From Symbiodinium natans (Eukaryota > Sar > Dinophyceae > Suessiales > Symbiodiniaceae): a stretch of 64,000 nt of DNA. The notes beneath the pieces were generated by a model. The model did no database searches, was not told the DNA's origin, and saw only the letters and a list, made by a program, of their open reading frames with translations. The translations under genes and the position numbers were made by a program. Below are positions 9,637 to 17,585 of this stretch, in pieces. The DNA is taken from contig CAJNDS010002665.1 of the NCBI GenBank assembly GCA_905221605.1, forward strand, positions 124,001 to 188,000, written 5' to 3'. The stretch's first letter is position 1. Every line of letters begins with the position of its first letter.

Positions 9637-10419
9637 GTATGTATAATTCAAGATAGTATATATATATGTGTATATATATATATATATATCTGTATGTATG
9701 TATGTATGCATGCATGCATGTATGTATGTATACTATACAATATATGCATATACACACACATACATATACATACATATACATACATATACATACATATACA
9801 TACATATACATACATATACATACATATACATACATATACATACATATACATACGTGTACATACCTATACACACATATACATACATATACATACATATACA
9901 TACACATACATACATATACATACATATACATACATATATTTGTATGTATGAGTGTACGGACCGATATTCAGTCCTTGGAAGTCAGGACACCGAGATGGAC
10001 CAACGATGTGTTTCAACAGGAAACTTTTTGATTGTTGAGCACGACCTTTGTAACCAGTGTTTAGGGTTTAGGGTTTAGGGTTTAGGGCAGTTCATGCCAT
10101 GTTGTTTGCCTTTACTTGTCCGTGCATCCCCGAGACCCTAAACCCTGAACCCTAAACCCATCACAGTCAGGAGGGGTGCGCGCATACGGAGATTGCGATG
10201 AGTGCCTCGTCTTTTCCATAGGTGAATCAGGAAAAGCCGGTAAAGTTTCAGGGTTAGGGTGTATAGGGCTAAAGGTTTATAGGGTTTAGAAGTACAGCTA
10301 CAGCATTTGATTTGACCCTGTCAGTGTCATGGCTAAGGTTTCTATACCATCTCATGGTGGACATGCTGGGCGAAGAATATGCTGAATGGGAGGCCTGCGG
10401 CAGAAGCCTTAAACCCTAA
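5183..10419 (+). CDS. Sirtuin (Sir2-family NAD-dependent protein deacylase), multi-exon gene
   Basis: Sirtuins remove acyl groups from lysines using NAD+. Exons read by eye: 5183-5440, 5540-5695, 5969-6060, 6269-6417, 6778-6887, 7183-7276, 7614-7750, (8214-8296), 8718-8776, 8961-9029, 9179-9250, (9383-9450), 10171-10221 and 10338-10419; bracketed ones are weaker. In order they give a possible transit peptide, a helix before the core, [20 protein letters not shown] (NAD-binding, DYRG loop), [14 protein letters not shown] (catalytic HG follows at SDVHGS), YCPSCGKRY and CEDCGQ (zinc ligands), [11 protein letters not shown], and [18 protein letters not shown]. The DYRG...KWTLE form is closest to class IV (SIRT6/7-like). 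Some donors are GC or GA. A frame change near 6351-6360 needs checking. Confidence 0.85.
5441..5539 (+). mobile_element. Family J introner acting as a GA-AG intron
   Basis: Intron starting GACTTCGCC and ending GGAGAAGTAAGAG. The ends are inverted (ACTTCKCC / GGAGAAGT). AAGAAGGACT on the 5' side and AAGAGGACTG on the 3' side look like a target-site duplication. Related sequences at 36980-37075, 39137-39225 and 63462-63590 share AACTTTTTGGGTTT and CCCCTTGGTTATTGGAGAAGT or variants. Confidence 0.6.
5540..5695 (+). CDS. Sirtuin gene, second exon (HRSCWDSLL)
   Basis: After AAGAG the frame reads [20 protein letters not shown], then a segment ending [11 protein letters not shown]. With the preceding exon it forms a Cys-containing domain ahead of the Sir2 core. 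The 3' boundary is unclear. Confidence 0.4.
5969..6060 (+). CDS. Sirtuin gene, helical linker exon
   Basis: Frame reads [20 protein letters not shown] and FDSAQATY, an amphipathic-looking helix. A GC donor (TAC|GCTTAAC) opens an intron made of two family I copies. Confidence 0.45.
6061..6268 (+). mobile_element. Two tandem family I introners forming one intron
   Basis: CTCTAGAACCCAGAGTAAGC begins the first copy. After about 78 bp the phrase CTTACGCTTAACTAGAACCC repeats, so the 5' part of the element plus its flanking exon bases is duplicated. The 3' end is GGTTACTCTTGGGTTGAGC. The ends pair as CT(A/C)AACCC-AGAGTAA. Confidence 0.6.
6269..6417 (+). CDS. Sirtuin gene, pre-core exon
   Basis: Reads [17 protein letters not shown], then in a shifted frame [20 protein letters not shown]. 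Both halves match the N-terminal part of SIRT6/7-type proteins (EELxxK...LVxxS just before the NAD-binding loop). The donor TC|GTGGCT gives [12 protein letters not shown] when joined to exon 6778. The frame change at about 6351-6360 is either an indel or a misread boundary. Confidence 0.6.
6608..6730. mobile_element. Family K inverted-repeat element
   Basis: CCTACAAGGAGGGCCCCC at the start and GGGGGCCCTCCTTGTAGG at the end are near-perfect inverted repeats. It sits in the sirtuin intron just before a CCCTAAA array. Relatives at 17014-17108 and 56431-56551. Confidence 0.75.
6778..6887 (+). CDS. Sirtuin NAD-binding exon
   Basis: CAG|G start. Reads [20 protein letters not shown] then [16 protein letters not shown]. 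GAGxST and DYRG are the signature NAD-binding motifs. Flanked upstream by CCCTAAA (from 6729) and downstream directly by TTTAGGG, so both adjoining introns begin or end in telomere-like repeats. Confidence 0.9.
7082..7159. mobile_element. Family E element, short form
   Basis: ACCCAAAGAGCCC at the start and GGGCTCTCTTGGTA at the end, inverted. A 78-bp copy inside a sirtuin intron. Confidence 0.5.
7183..7276 (+). CDS. Sirtuin exon ([11 protein letters not shown])
   Basis: Reads [20 protein letters not shown] then KLVEMGKLL; matches the sirtuin helix with PTxxHxAL. The donor AAGCTGCT|GTGCTGG joins phase-correctly to exon 7614 to give [16 protein letters not shown]. Confidence 0.85.
7431..7562. 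mobile_element. Family A inverted-repeat element (A1)
   Basis: TIRs TACTTGGAGGTTCATGGTAC and GTACCATTAACCTCCAAGTA; 132 bp. It lies in a sirtuin intron downstream of a TTTAGGG stretch. The family is the most numerous in the window. Confidence 0.85.
7614..7750 (+). CDS. Sirtuin catalytic exon
   Basis: After TAG|G the frame reads [20 protein letters not shown] then [20 protein letters not shown] and RYVQL. QNxDGLH and the catalytic His in VHGS are present, followed by the first zinc Cys pair (CPSC). All core catalytic residues are intact. Confidence 0.92.
8155..8213. repeat. CCCTAAA array upstream of an island
   Basis: Seven CCCTAAA units. The partner TTTAGGG array at 8298-8424 lies on the other side of an 83-bp unique island. 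Confidence 0.9.
8214..8296 (+). CDS. Possible sirtuin exon between the zinc-ligand exons
   Basis: Open frame [20 protein letters not shown] then SHIKASCG. Its position between the CPSC and CEDC exons, plus flanking CCCTAAA and TTTAGGG, makes it a candidate exon; it matches no conserved motif. Confidence 0.3.
8298..8424. repeat. TTTAGGG array
   Basis: About 17 units in G-rich orientation on the + strand, one interrupted (TTTAGCGAG). Confidence 0.95.
8718..8776 (+). CDS. Sirtuin second zinc-ligand exon
   Basis: CAG|GTT start. Reads [20 protein letters not shown]. HxTGRxCxxCG is the sirtuin second Cys pair. A GC donor (GGTCA|GCTTCC) joins to exon 8961 to give [14 protein letters not shown]. 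Confidence 0.85.
8961..9029 (+). CDS. Sirtuin exon (HDTVISFGD)
   Basis: Reads [23 protein letters not shown]; the DTxxxFGD motif is diagnostic. Preceded by CCCTAAA, followed by TTTAGGG (9075-9117). The donor GA|GTCCTTTGG joins in phase to exon 9179. Confidence 0.9.
9179..9250 (+). CDS. Sirtuin exon ([11 protein letters not shown])
   Basis: CAG|G start. Reads [20 protein letters not shown] then NQA, matching the sirtuin A-D-L-xLGTSL segment. A GC donor (AAG|GCATTCG) opens a family O introner intron. Confidence 0.85.
9251..9382 (+). mobile_element. Family O introner, GC-AG intron
   Basis: GCATTCGC...CATATCAG. The inside, ATTATACGATAATAACACCC and AAAACCCTGTTCTAAT, matches the paired family O copies at 49886-50065. 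Confidence 0.5.
9531..9945. repeat. Long ATAC/ATGT microsatellite
   Basis: Alternating TATA/TGTATG tracts pass into about 30 ATACATATACATAC-type repeats. Long frames on both strands here encode only Tyr/Ile/His/Val/Cys repeats and are not genes. It lies in a sirtuin intron. Confidence 0.9.
10171..10419 (+). CDS. Probable 3' exons of the sirtuin gene
   Basis: Two short pieces. 10171-10221 reads [15 protein letters not shown], like the C-terminal sirtuin RxxGxCDxV segment. 10338-10419 reads [20 protein letters not shown] then GRSLKP, like the LMxxLGxxxPxW tail. The stop codon TAA of the last piece is formed by a CCCTAAA unit. Moderate confidence. Confidence 0.5.
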
Positions 10420-10517
10420 ACCCTAAAAAATCCCAAGTCGAAGCCCTAGTTGTTCAAGACTCGGCAGTGGAACTAATTAACCCCTAAACCCCTAAACCCC
10501 CAAACCCTCAACTAAGA

Positions 10518-10620
10518 ATGGCCAAGGCTTCCTTGGATCAGAAGAAGAAGACCTACGATGCGCAGCGGCCTGCTACTGGTAAAAAGCGTGGGGACATTTT
10601 TGCAGCTTGGCAGGTTTACC
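10518..10620 (+). CDS. Exon-like island with ATG, unrecognised (basic)
   Basis: ATG opens MAKASLDQKKKTYDAQRPAT then GKKRGDIFAAW. Lys-rich start; runs up to a family B element. It could be the first exon of a gene spanning roughly 10.5-13.5 kb. Not recognised. Confidence 0.4.
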
Positions 10621-10735
10621 CCTCGGGAGGGATCCAGGTACCTATGTAGGATGTACTTGGGCCGGAAAGGGGATTCCTATATACTGGTTTTAGGGCCCAA
10701 GTACATACTACACAGGGCACATGGATCCTTCGGGA
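10621..10735. mobile_element. Family B inverted-repeat element (B1)
   Basis: CTCGGGAGGGATCCAGGTAC at the 5' end and ATGGATCCTTCGGG at the 3' end are inverted. Other copies: 29851-29966, 41478-41577, 43569-43678 and 43987-44086. Confidence 0.75.
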
Positions 10736-10740
10736 ATAAC

Positions 10741-10803
10741 TCGCAAAAGCAGACCGCTGCAGCAATCCATCTGAATCGTCAGAATTGTGGGTGTCGCATT
10801 CCT
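10741..10803 (+). CDS. Exon-like island between two introners, unrecognised
   Basis: Reads QKQTAAAIHLNRQNCGCRIP Q, bounded by a family B element on the left and a family I element (10804-10915) on the right. This exon would be defined by introners on both sides. Confidence 0.35.
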
Positions 10804-10915
10804 CAGATGCCCAGTCGACCCTTATTTCTTTTTTTGGGGGGGGGTTCAGGTTTCCGTATACACCCCTTCAAGCAAAAAAGGGCGCCCTGTTTCGTCCTAG
10901 GTTCCTGGGCACCCT
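10804..10915. mobile_element. Family I element
   Basis: CAGATGCCCAGTCGACCC start and GTTCCTGGGCACCCTAG end, with the shared CCCTTCAAGCAAAAAAGGGC core. A family C element follows 13 bp later. Confidence 0.7.
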
Positions 10916-10928
10916 AGATTCTTACTTT

Positions 10929-11026
10929 GGATGTTCCCCCCTATACTATCAGTCCTGAACAGGAAGTATAACAGGGGGTACTATAGTCCCTATTAAGGAT
11001 CTGTTGGTATAAAGGGGGAACATCCC
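10929..11026. mobile_element. Family C inverted-repeat element (C1)
   Basis: GGATGTTCCCCCCTATAC at the start and GTATAAAGGGGGAACATCCC at the end. Other copies near 12954-13026, 25754-25850, 35796-35889, 40240-40446 and 46251-46349. Confidence 0.8.
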
Positions 11027-11086
11027 AACCCTAAACCCAAACCCCCCCCCGCCGATGTTGGGCAAGAAATCTAGGACACCGGCTTC

Positions 11087-11224
11087 ATGAGGTTTGAAGG
11101 TCCTTACCAAAGCCGAGGTGAAGAAGTCCTAGGCAAGGCCGTGGTTTTCATCCTCTTGGCGTTCCTGTGGTCGGCCTGTCATGGAAGAAATTGCCTGGTT
11201 TCGTACACGTCATTAATACAATAG
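11087..11224 (+). CDS. Small open frame with one hydrophobic segment, unrecognised
   Basis: ATG to TAG, 45 residues, starting MRFEGPYQSRGEEVLGKAVV with a hydrophobic stretch VVFILLAFLWSAC. It may be a terminal exon or a small membrane protein. Only composition supports it. Confidence 0.3.
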   Translation: MRFEGPYQSRGEEVLGKAVVFILLAFLWSACHGRNCLVSYTSLIQ

Positions 11225-11365
11225 TGTGTGTGTGTATATGTAGCATATATAACGATGTATATATATATATATATCCTAAACCCTAAACCCTAAACCCTAA
11301 ACCCTAAACCCATAAACCCTAAACCCCTAAACCCCTAAACCCTAAACCCTACGTGTGTACATCTT

Positions 11366-11465
11366 ACTGCTCGGCACGGCACCCTCGAGTCGAAAAACAG
11401 TCACCGCCAAAGAAGCGTGAAGCAAGCGCCTGGGACAAAAGGAGCCGCTGGCCTGCTTTTGGGGT
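11366..11465 (+). CDS. Exon-like island, unrecognised
   Basis: Open frame GTLESKNSHRQRSVKQAPGT then KGAAGLL. CCCTAAA array upstream (11275-11351), TTTAGGG array downstream (11461-11596). Confidence 0.3.
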
Positions 11466-12102
11466 TCAGGGTTTGGGGTTTAGGATTTAGGGGTTTAGGG
11501 TTTAGGGTTTAGGGTTTATGGGGTTTAGGGTTTGGGGTTTAGGGGTTTAGGGTTTAGGGTTTAGAGTTTAGGGTTTAGGGTTTAGGGTTTAGGCTTAGTT
11601 TGATGAGACTTCAGCCCTAAAGGCTTAGTTCCTAACACCCTAAAGCCCTCACTAAACTTGAAAACCCGAAAGCCCTTAACCGGTCAAGCCCTACGGCCCC
11701 TACAACCCAAAATCCGTGCAATCCTGACGCGCCTAAACCCGACAACCCAAAAGCCCTCAGCCGCTTAAACCCTCAGCCCTTAAACCCTGCAACCCTACAG
11801 CCGTAATCCGCTAAAACCCTGACGCCCCTACATTCTAAAGCCCTACAACTCAAGCCCTAAACACTACATCCCTCCTGCAACCCTAAATAAATAAAGCCCT
11901 TAACCCTAAACCCGAAGCTCTGAACCTTACAACCCGATGAACAAAACACGACAATCCCCAGGTACCAGATAACCCGAAGCCCTAAACCTTAAATACGAAA
12001 AAACCAGGGGTTCTTAGTACTGCATGCAGGAACTAGGTATCCTATGTCCCCCATATATATGTATATACATATATATATAGATATATTGATATACATATAT
12101 AT

Positions 12103-12144
<42 letters not shown>

Positions 12145-12310
12145 ATATATATATATGTATACCCTTTGAGGGGTTATTTGGGGTGCCTAAGTCCCTCATC
12201 CCCTAGCAAGACGCAGTAAGAAACTTCAGCCACCCTATGCCCTAAACCCTAAACCCCAAACCCTAAACCCTGAACCCTAAAACCCTAAACCCTAGACCCA
12301 AAGCACCCAG

Positions 12311-12340
12311 GTTCCACGTGATCCCACCGCCTTCGGGGCC
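12311..12340 (+). pseudogene. Truncated copy of the next exon
   Basis: GTTCCACGTGATCCCACCGC codes for VPRDPTAFGA and then stops. It duplicates the start of the exon at 12412 about 100 bp upstream, with CCCTAAA repeats between. Confidence 0.5.
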
Positions 12341-12411
12341 TAAACGTAAACCCTAAACCCTAAACCCTAGACCCTAGACCCTAAACCCTAGACCCTAAAC
12401 CCTGCTCCCAG

Positions 12412-12501
12412 GTTCCAGATGATCCCACCTCCTTCGGGGCGAAGCTCATCTGCGAGCCGCGCGAGCCACCCAAGGCGACCTCGCTAGCCAAGGGCTGCCA
12501 G
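12412..12501 (+). CDS. Exon-like island, unrecognised (30 codons)
   Basis: CAG|GTT start, exactly 30 codons: VPDDPTSFGAKLICEPREPP then KATSLAKGCQ, followed by a G-rich telomere-like stretch. The partial upstream duplicate (12311-12340) keeps the same frame, which favours coding. Confidence 0.45.
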
Positions 12502-12745
12502 GGTTCAGCAGGGTTTAGGGTTTCGGGTTTAGGGTTTTGAGGTTTTCAGGGCTTCAAGGGTTTTTTGGTATTGTTAGGGGATTTTTAGGGTTTGGGCTGT
12601 TCGCGTTTTGAGTCTTGAGGGTTTAGAGGGCTTAGGCACATTGTACTCTTTTCTCTCTTGGGGGCTTACAGGCTTTCAGGGCTGGTGAGATGAGGGGCTT
12701 TAAGTGTTTTCGGGATTTTGGGGCTTAGAGCTTTAGGGTCTACGA

Positions 12746-12846
12746 TCCGGAGAAGGCCCTTATTTCCTTTTTTTAGGCTTGCTTGGGGTTTCCTTATAGT
12801 CCCCAAAAAGGGGCACCCTTTTTATTCCTAGGTTACTCCTGGGTCT
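12746..12846. mobile_element. Family I element
   Basis: GGCCCTTATTTCC start, AAAAAGGGGCACCCTTTTTA core, GGTTACTCCTGGGTCTA end. It abuts a partial family A end (TACTTGGAGGTTCATGGTAC from 12846). Confidence 0.6.
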
Positions 12847-12889
12847 ACTTGGAGGTTCATGGTACTCATAACCCTAAGTATAACTCCAC

Positions 12890-13114
12890 TCACGACAACC
12901 ACGACCACGACCACGACCACTGCCACCTCGATGAGGATGATGGTGGTGCCTTGGGATGCTTCCCCTAAAAAGGGGGGGGGGTGCTATAATCCCTATTCAG
13001 GACTGCTAGTATAAGGGGGACATCCCACATGGCGACGTTGGTGATAGTCATGATGAAATGAGTTTTTTGCTGCTGATGCCGCGCACGATGGATTTGGTGC
13101 TCTTCGACCGCTTG
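12890..13114 (+). CDS. Two exon-like islands split by a family C element (His/Asp-rich)
   Basis: 12893-12953 reads HDHDHDHCHLDEDDGGALG, His/Asp-rich and possibly metal-binding. A short family C element (12954-13026) interrupts it. 13027-13114 reads GDVGDSHDEMSFLLLMPRTM then DLVLFDRL. A partial family A copy begins at 13115. Not recognised. Confidence 0.35.
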
Positions 13115-13178
13115 TACTTGGAGGTTCGTGGTACTTCTTACTTGTTTTTTCTGTACAGTTATCATTGGATGAATAAGT

Positions 13179-13260
13179 AAAAAGAAACCCAAGGAGGCTG
13201 CCAAAACCGTTTTAAAATTTCCTTTGCTAAGGGCATGTGGTATTCAGCTTCAGCAAGCCC
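13179..13260 (+). CDS. Exon-like island, unrecognised (Lys-rich)
   Basis: Frame KKKPKEAAKTVLKFPLLRAC then GIQLQQA, following the family A fragment and preceding CCCTAAA-like repeats. Confidence 0.3.
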
Positions 13261-13413
13261 TGAATAAACCCCAAAACCCTCAACCCTACAACCCTAAATT
13301 GAACTCTTTAGGACCCTACAAACCCTAAACCCTAAACCCTAAACCCTAAACCCTAAATTGACTAAAGACTTGGGGTGGTCTACGGCTTTGATGCTTCAAC
13401 CCATTCACCGCAG

Positions 13414-13497
13414 TTCTCGTCCTGCGTCAAAGCCAGGTGCCCTCGTGCGATGCACTGGTGGACACCACCTATGCTTACGCGATGCTTGGCCGACAAG
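13414..13497 (+). CDS. Exon-like island, unrecognised
   Basis: CAG acceptor, then an open frame reading LVLRQSQVPSCDALVDTTYA then YAMLGRQ. CCCTAAA lies upstream and TTTAGGG directly downstream. A second frame is also open. Confidence 0.3.
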
Positions 13498-13893
13498 TTT
13501 AGGGTTTAGGGTTTAGGGCTTAGGGTTTAGGGTTTAGGGTTTAGGGTTAGGGTCCCTCTTTCCTAGGCCCTCTTGGATTCAGCTTTGGGGCTTTGTTGCT
13601 GATGTTCGCGGCGTGCTCGTGGGCAACGAGTCCAGGTCGTGATCCAATGAATCAGCATTTCTCGCAAAAGAATGCAGGTTATGTCGTGGTGTTCAGGGTT
13701 TTAGGGCTAGGGTTGAACGAGCGTCTGCAACCCTAAGCCCCAAACCCGCAAGGTCCATCTAGCTTAGAGTATCCTGAGTACGGGGGCCCGGCTTCGAATG
13801 GTATTCCTGAACCCTTCGCCCCAAATCCTACAGCAAATCCAAAGCACGAGCCTCTGACTCAGAGTATCCTAAATCTACGAGCCCGTATAAAAG

Positions 13894-14176
13894 CAAACCC
13901 TAAACCCTGAACCCTGAACCCTAAGCCCAAAACCCTAAACCCCCGAACCCCTAACCCCAAACCCCTAAACCCTAACCCCGAACCCCAAAGCCCTAAACCC
14001 TAACCCCTAAATCCTAAACCCCCGAACCCTAAACCCTAAACCCTAAACCCTAAACCCTAAACCCTAAACCCTAAACCCTAAACCCTAAACCCTAAACCCT
14101 AAACCTTAAACCCTAAACCCTAAACCCTAAACCCTAAACCCTAAACCCTAAACCCTAAACCCTAAACCCCAACCCC
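13894..14176. repeat. Long CCCTAAA array
   Basis: Degenerate at the left (CCCTGAA, CCCCGAA) and homogeneous CCCTAAA at 14020-14170. Confidence 0.95.
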
Positions 14177-14574
14177 CCTCCCCTCCAAACGCAGCATTTC
14201 AAGCCCAGGATCCAGGGCTGCCGCAACTGCAAGGCAGGGGGAGTGCCAAGATTCAAGGGCCTAAAGTTTTTGGCGGCTAAGAGGGTGAGGGTTTAGGGTT
14301 TAGGGTTGAGGGTTTAGGGTTTAGGGTTGAGGGTTTAGGGTTTAGGGTGTGTATTGTGTTTTCTTAAAGAACGCATCGATTGAACATGGGTGTGTATTTG
14401 TATGTATACTTGTGCCTTTTCTTCTTCTTGTTGTGGATATAGTTCCATGAAAACTAAAGTATATGTATATTTGATACATGTATGTTGATTTGCTACGTTG
14501 TTGCACTTTAACGCTGGGCATAATTGAAAGGCATACCTCAGACTCTACTCTACTCCCCCCCCCCCCCACCCACC

Positions 14575-14625
14575 TTCGACAAGGCCGGCGACGCTAACTG
14601 CGCTTGCGAAGTAAGCTGTGCCCAA
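14575..14625 (+). CDS. Exon-like Cys-rich island, unrecognised
   Basis: FDKAGDANCACEVSCAQ after a run of C. Three Cys in seven residues suggests a disulphide-rich extracellular segment. It may belong with 18911-19015. Confidence 0.35.
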
Positions 14626-14839
14626 GGCCTCGGGCTTAGAGCTTTGGGGTTTAGGATTCAGGGTTTTGGGCTTCAGGGTTTCGGGCGTCCGGACCTGAGC
14701 CCTAAACCCGACACCCTAAAACGTCGGGCTTGGGCTGGTGCTTTTTAGGTTTGGGGCTTGGGCTGGTTTAGGGCTCCAGTCTAGGGGGACAGGGGGTTTG
14801 CCCTAAGCTCTATAATCCCTAAACACTAAACCCTAAACC

Positions 14840-14899
14840 CTCCTCAAAGCCAACAAGCTGGGACAGTATCAGGCGCATAGCTTCTCGAACTATAAACCT
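14840..14899 (+). CDS. Exon-like island, unrecognised
   Basis: LLKANKLGQYQAHSFSNYKP in frame after CCCTAAA repeats. Confidence 0.25.
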
Positions 14900-14929
14900 T
14901 AAATTAACCCTTCTTCCCCTGTTGTTTCT

Positions 14930-15205
14930 TTGTGTCTTTATTTGTTGATATTTTTTAGTTCTTTCTTTCTTCATTTCTTTCTTTCTTTATTTCATTATTT
15001 ATTTCAGTATGTCTTTCTTTTATTTCTTTCGTTCTTTTTTCATTTCTTTATTTCTTTGTTGATTTCTTTACTTGCTTTCGTTCTTTACTGCTTTCTTTCG
15101 CTCTTTCTTTATTTATTTCGTTCTTTCTTTCCTTAGTCCTTTCTTTATGTCTTTCCTTCTGTCTTTCCCTCTTTCTTTATTTCTTAGTTTATGCATGTAT
15201 GTATA
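14930..15205. repeat. TTTCTTTC pyrimidine tract
   Basis: Imperfect TTTC/TTTA repeats on the + strand. Open frames here encode only Phe/Ser/Leu strings and are artefacts. Confidence 0.9.
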
Positions 15206-15227
15206 TGGCCCCTTCATGCGACAGGGT

Positions 15228-15425
15228 GACCCCCAAGAATCAACAAGACGGTGGCGGGCCGGCTTTTGAAGGGACTTAAATGGGAACCCCGAACAGGTAA
15301 CCCCAAGAATGTAGTAGGAATATAGGGTTTAGGGTTGTCGGAATATACCAACCAGAGTCCTTACATGCCCTCTATTCCTACTCCAGTCTTGGGGTTCCCT
15401 GTTTTGGGGTTCCCATTAGAGTCCC
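15228..15425. mobile_element. Inverted-repeat element with a telomere-like insert
   Basis: GGGAACCCCGAACAG and CTGTTTTGGGGTTCCC are inverted around a centre that includes CCCCAAGAATGTAGTAGGAA / TTCCTACTCCAGTCTTGGGG. A TTTAGGG stretch lies within. Only one copy was recognised in this window. Confidence 0.5.
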
Positions 15426-15622
15426 TTTGGGTGTTACACTCAAGCTCCTTCCAAGCCAATTGAAACTCAATACGAAGCTGTCGCCTGACAACTGACACGT
15501 CCAGGCAGACTGGCTGCGTTTCCTTATTTATGTGATTCTGGCTCCAGGGTTTAGGATTTAGGAGGGGTTTGGGGTGTAGCGCTTAGGGTTCAGAGGTTAG
15601 GGTTTAGGCGGGCGAAAGGGTG

Positions 15623-15655
15623 GGCGGGGGGGGGGGGGGGGGGGGGGGGGGGGAG
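15623..15655. repeat. Poly-G run
   Basis: An almost uninterrupted run of about 30 G residues. The length in an assembly is unreliable. Confidence 0.9.
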
Positions 15656-16007
15656 GGTGGCGGTGGCTATATACCATCAGGGAGAAGGGGTTATCCTTGG
15701 CGACCCTCATACAGTCCCTCTGTAACCTTCTCTAATTAGGCCTTGCAACGGGGAAGTATTGTTAACTTGTTAACTACTTATTGGCTCTTGCAGCAACTGA
15801 TTCTCCCGTAGACTTCTTTTGAGAATTCAACCTACGACCTCCACAAACCAGAAGAGACCCTGACAAATTAAAGCCCTAAACCTCCTAAAGCTCTAAAGCC
15901 GGAGAATCCTAAAGCCTTAAACCCTAAAGCAAGCCCTAAACCCCAAAACCCTGGAGCCCTAAACCCTAAACCCTAAACCCTTGAGCCCTAAAGCCCCCCA
16001 CTGCAAG

Positions 16008-16095
16008 GCCACAAGCGCACGAGCGGCGGCGACGAAGGCGCCAAGAAATGCCTCTCTGAGATCTACGAGTGCCCTGTGAGGCGGATCCTTCTTGG
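16008..16095 (+). CDS. Exon-like island, unrecognised
   Basis: Starts after CAAG|G and reads HKRTSGGDEGAKKCLSEIYE then CPVRRILL. CCCTAAA upstream, TTTAGGG downstream. Confidence 0.4.
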
Positions 16096-16845
16096 GGGGG
16101 TTTAGGGTTTAGGGTTTTGGGTTTAGGGTTCAGGATTTGGCTTCAGGGTTCAGGGTTTAGGGTTTAGGCTTAGGGTTTAGGGGGCTTAGCTTTTAGGGTT
16201 CGGGGCTTAGGGTTTAGGGCCACTACAGAACTTTGACTTGGTCAACCTTCCTTGTTTTATGCAAATACATCTAGCCCTAAACCCTATATCTCCCTGGTTG
16301 ATGGCGAAGTGGTCCCTCATTTCGCCCTTCCTGAGTGGGTGTTGGTTATATCAGATTCGGTTTCAATTATTGGGAAGTGGCCCATCAGGGGTAATTATAG
16401 AGTTCCCTCCCTGAAAATCTACAGTCCTAGAACCCCAAAGCCGGGAAGCCACAAAGGCCCAAACCCTCAAGCCCAAGCACTTTAAAGCCAGCCGTGATGC
16501 CTGAGCGCCCCTAAAGCCTAAGGCCTGAAAACCACCCTAAACCCTAAACCCTAAACCCTAAACCCTAAACCCTAAACCCTAAACCCTAAAGACTGCGATC
16601 CCAATCCCGACAAGGGAGGGGCCCCCAGTTCCCAAATCCGAAATCCCAAACCTTAAGGTGCTAAACCGGCTCAGGGTTCAGGGGCTAGGGTTAAGAGTTT
16701 AGAGGTTTAGGGTGCAGGATTTGGGTTTAGGGTTTAAGGTTTAGGGTTTAGGGTTTAGGGTTTAGGGTTTAGGGTTTAGGGTTTAGGGTTTAAGGCTTAG
16801 TTTCAATCTCTACACACCCCCCAATAAAAGCACGCCCATGTCAGG

Positions 16846-16912
16846 GTCAGATGGGATGAAACCGCCGAGCGGTGCAGCGACGTCGACAGCGGCAAGTTCC
16901 AGCCTGAGCTCT
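16846..16912 (+). CDS. Exon-like island, unrecognised
   Basis: VRWDETAERCSDVDSGKFQP EL in one frame, then directly TTTAGGG. Acidic, one Cys. TTTAGGG also lies upstream. Confidence 0.35.
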
Positions 16913-17013
16913 TTAGGGTTTAGGGTTTAGGGTTTAGGGCTTAGGGTTTAGGGCTTAGGGTTTAGGGTTTAGGGTTTAGGGTTAGGGTTCAGGGGTTCTA
17001 CAAGATTTGCACA

Positions 17014-17108
17014 AGAAAAGGGCCCCCTTACTCTACTAAGTATAGTTAAGGGACTTGTAACCTAGGATACTTCTGACCCAGTATAGAGCCCATAGAATTC
17101 TCCTTGTA
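17014..17108. mobile_element. Family K element
   Basis: CAAGAAAAGGGCCCCCTTAC start, ATTCTCCTTGTACC end; AGGGACTTGTAACCTA matches the inside of the 6608 copy. Confidence 0.55.
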
Positions 17109-17486
17109 CCCTAAACCCTAAACCGGTGTTTAGGGTTTAGGGTCAGGGCGTTTAGTTTCTTAAGGGTTCGCTTAGTCTGTTCTGAAAGGGTTTTTAAGGG
17201 CGTTATGGAGTTTTGTAGGAGTTTTGAGTGTTTGAGGGTTTGTGGTAGGGTTTGAAAAGGTTTGGTTTGTGAATACAGCTTGGGCTGTGCATTCGAGGGT
17301 TTAGAACATTCCACTTCGCATATGCCCGACCCTAAACCCTCAACCGCCCGAAACCTGGGGCGGTATGACCCACTCACGTCTGGCATTTGGCATCCGCTAG
17401 ACCTCCAAACGCATACCTCTCACTCAACTACCCAAAGAGCCCAATGTCCCTGTTGTTCTTTGGGTTTGGGGTTTAGGGTTTAGGGG

Positions 17487-17585
17487 CAAGCTGCCAGAAA
17501 GCAAGTTAAGAAGGAAGAGAAAGTCGACAAGACCCTGTGCAGAAACAGCAGCCTGAGCGTTTGGGACACCAAAGCCCCCCCGAGG
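17487..17585 (+). CDS. Exon-like island, unrecognised (Lys-rich)
   Basis: Frame QAARKQVKKEEKVDKTLCRN then SSLSVWDTKAPPR. Confidence 0.3.

Noticed and set aside
9365-10078. Long open frames on both strands with Tyr/Ile/Val/Cys/His repeats
   Set aside because: They translate an ATACAT/ATGTAT microsatellite in all frames; no non-repetitive coding sequence.
14930-15269. Phe/Ser/Leu-rich frames resembling membrane proteins
   Set aside because: TTTC/TTTA repeats; hydrophobicity is a composition artefact.
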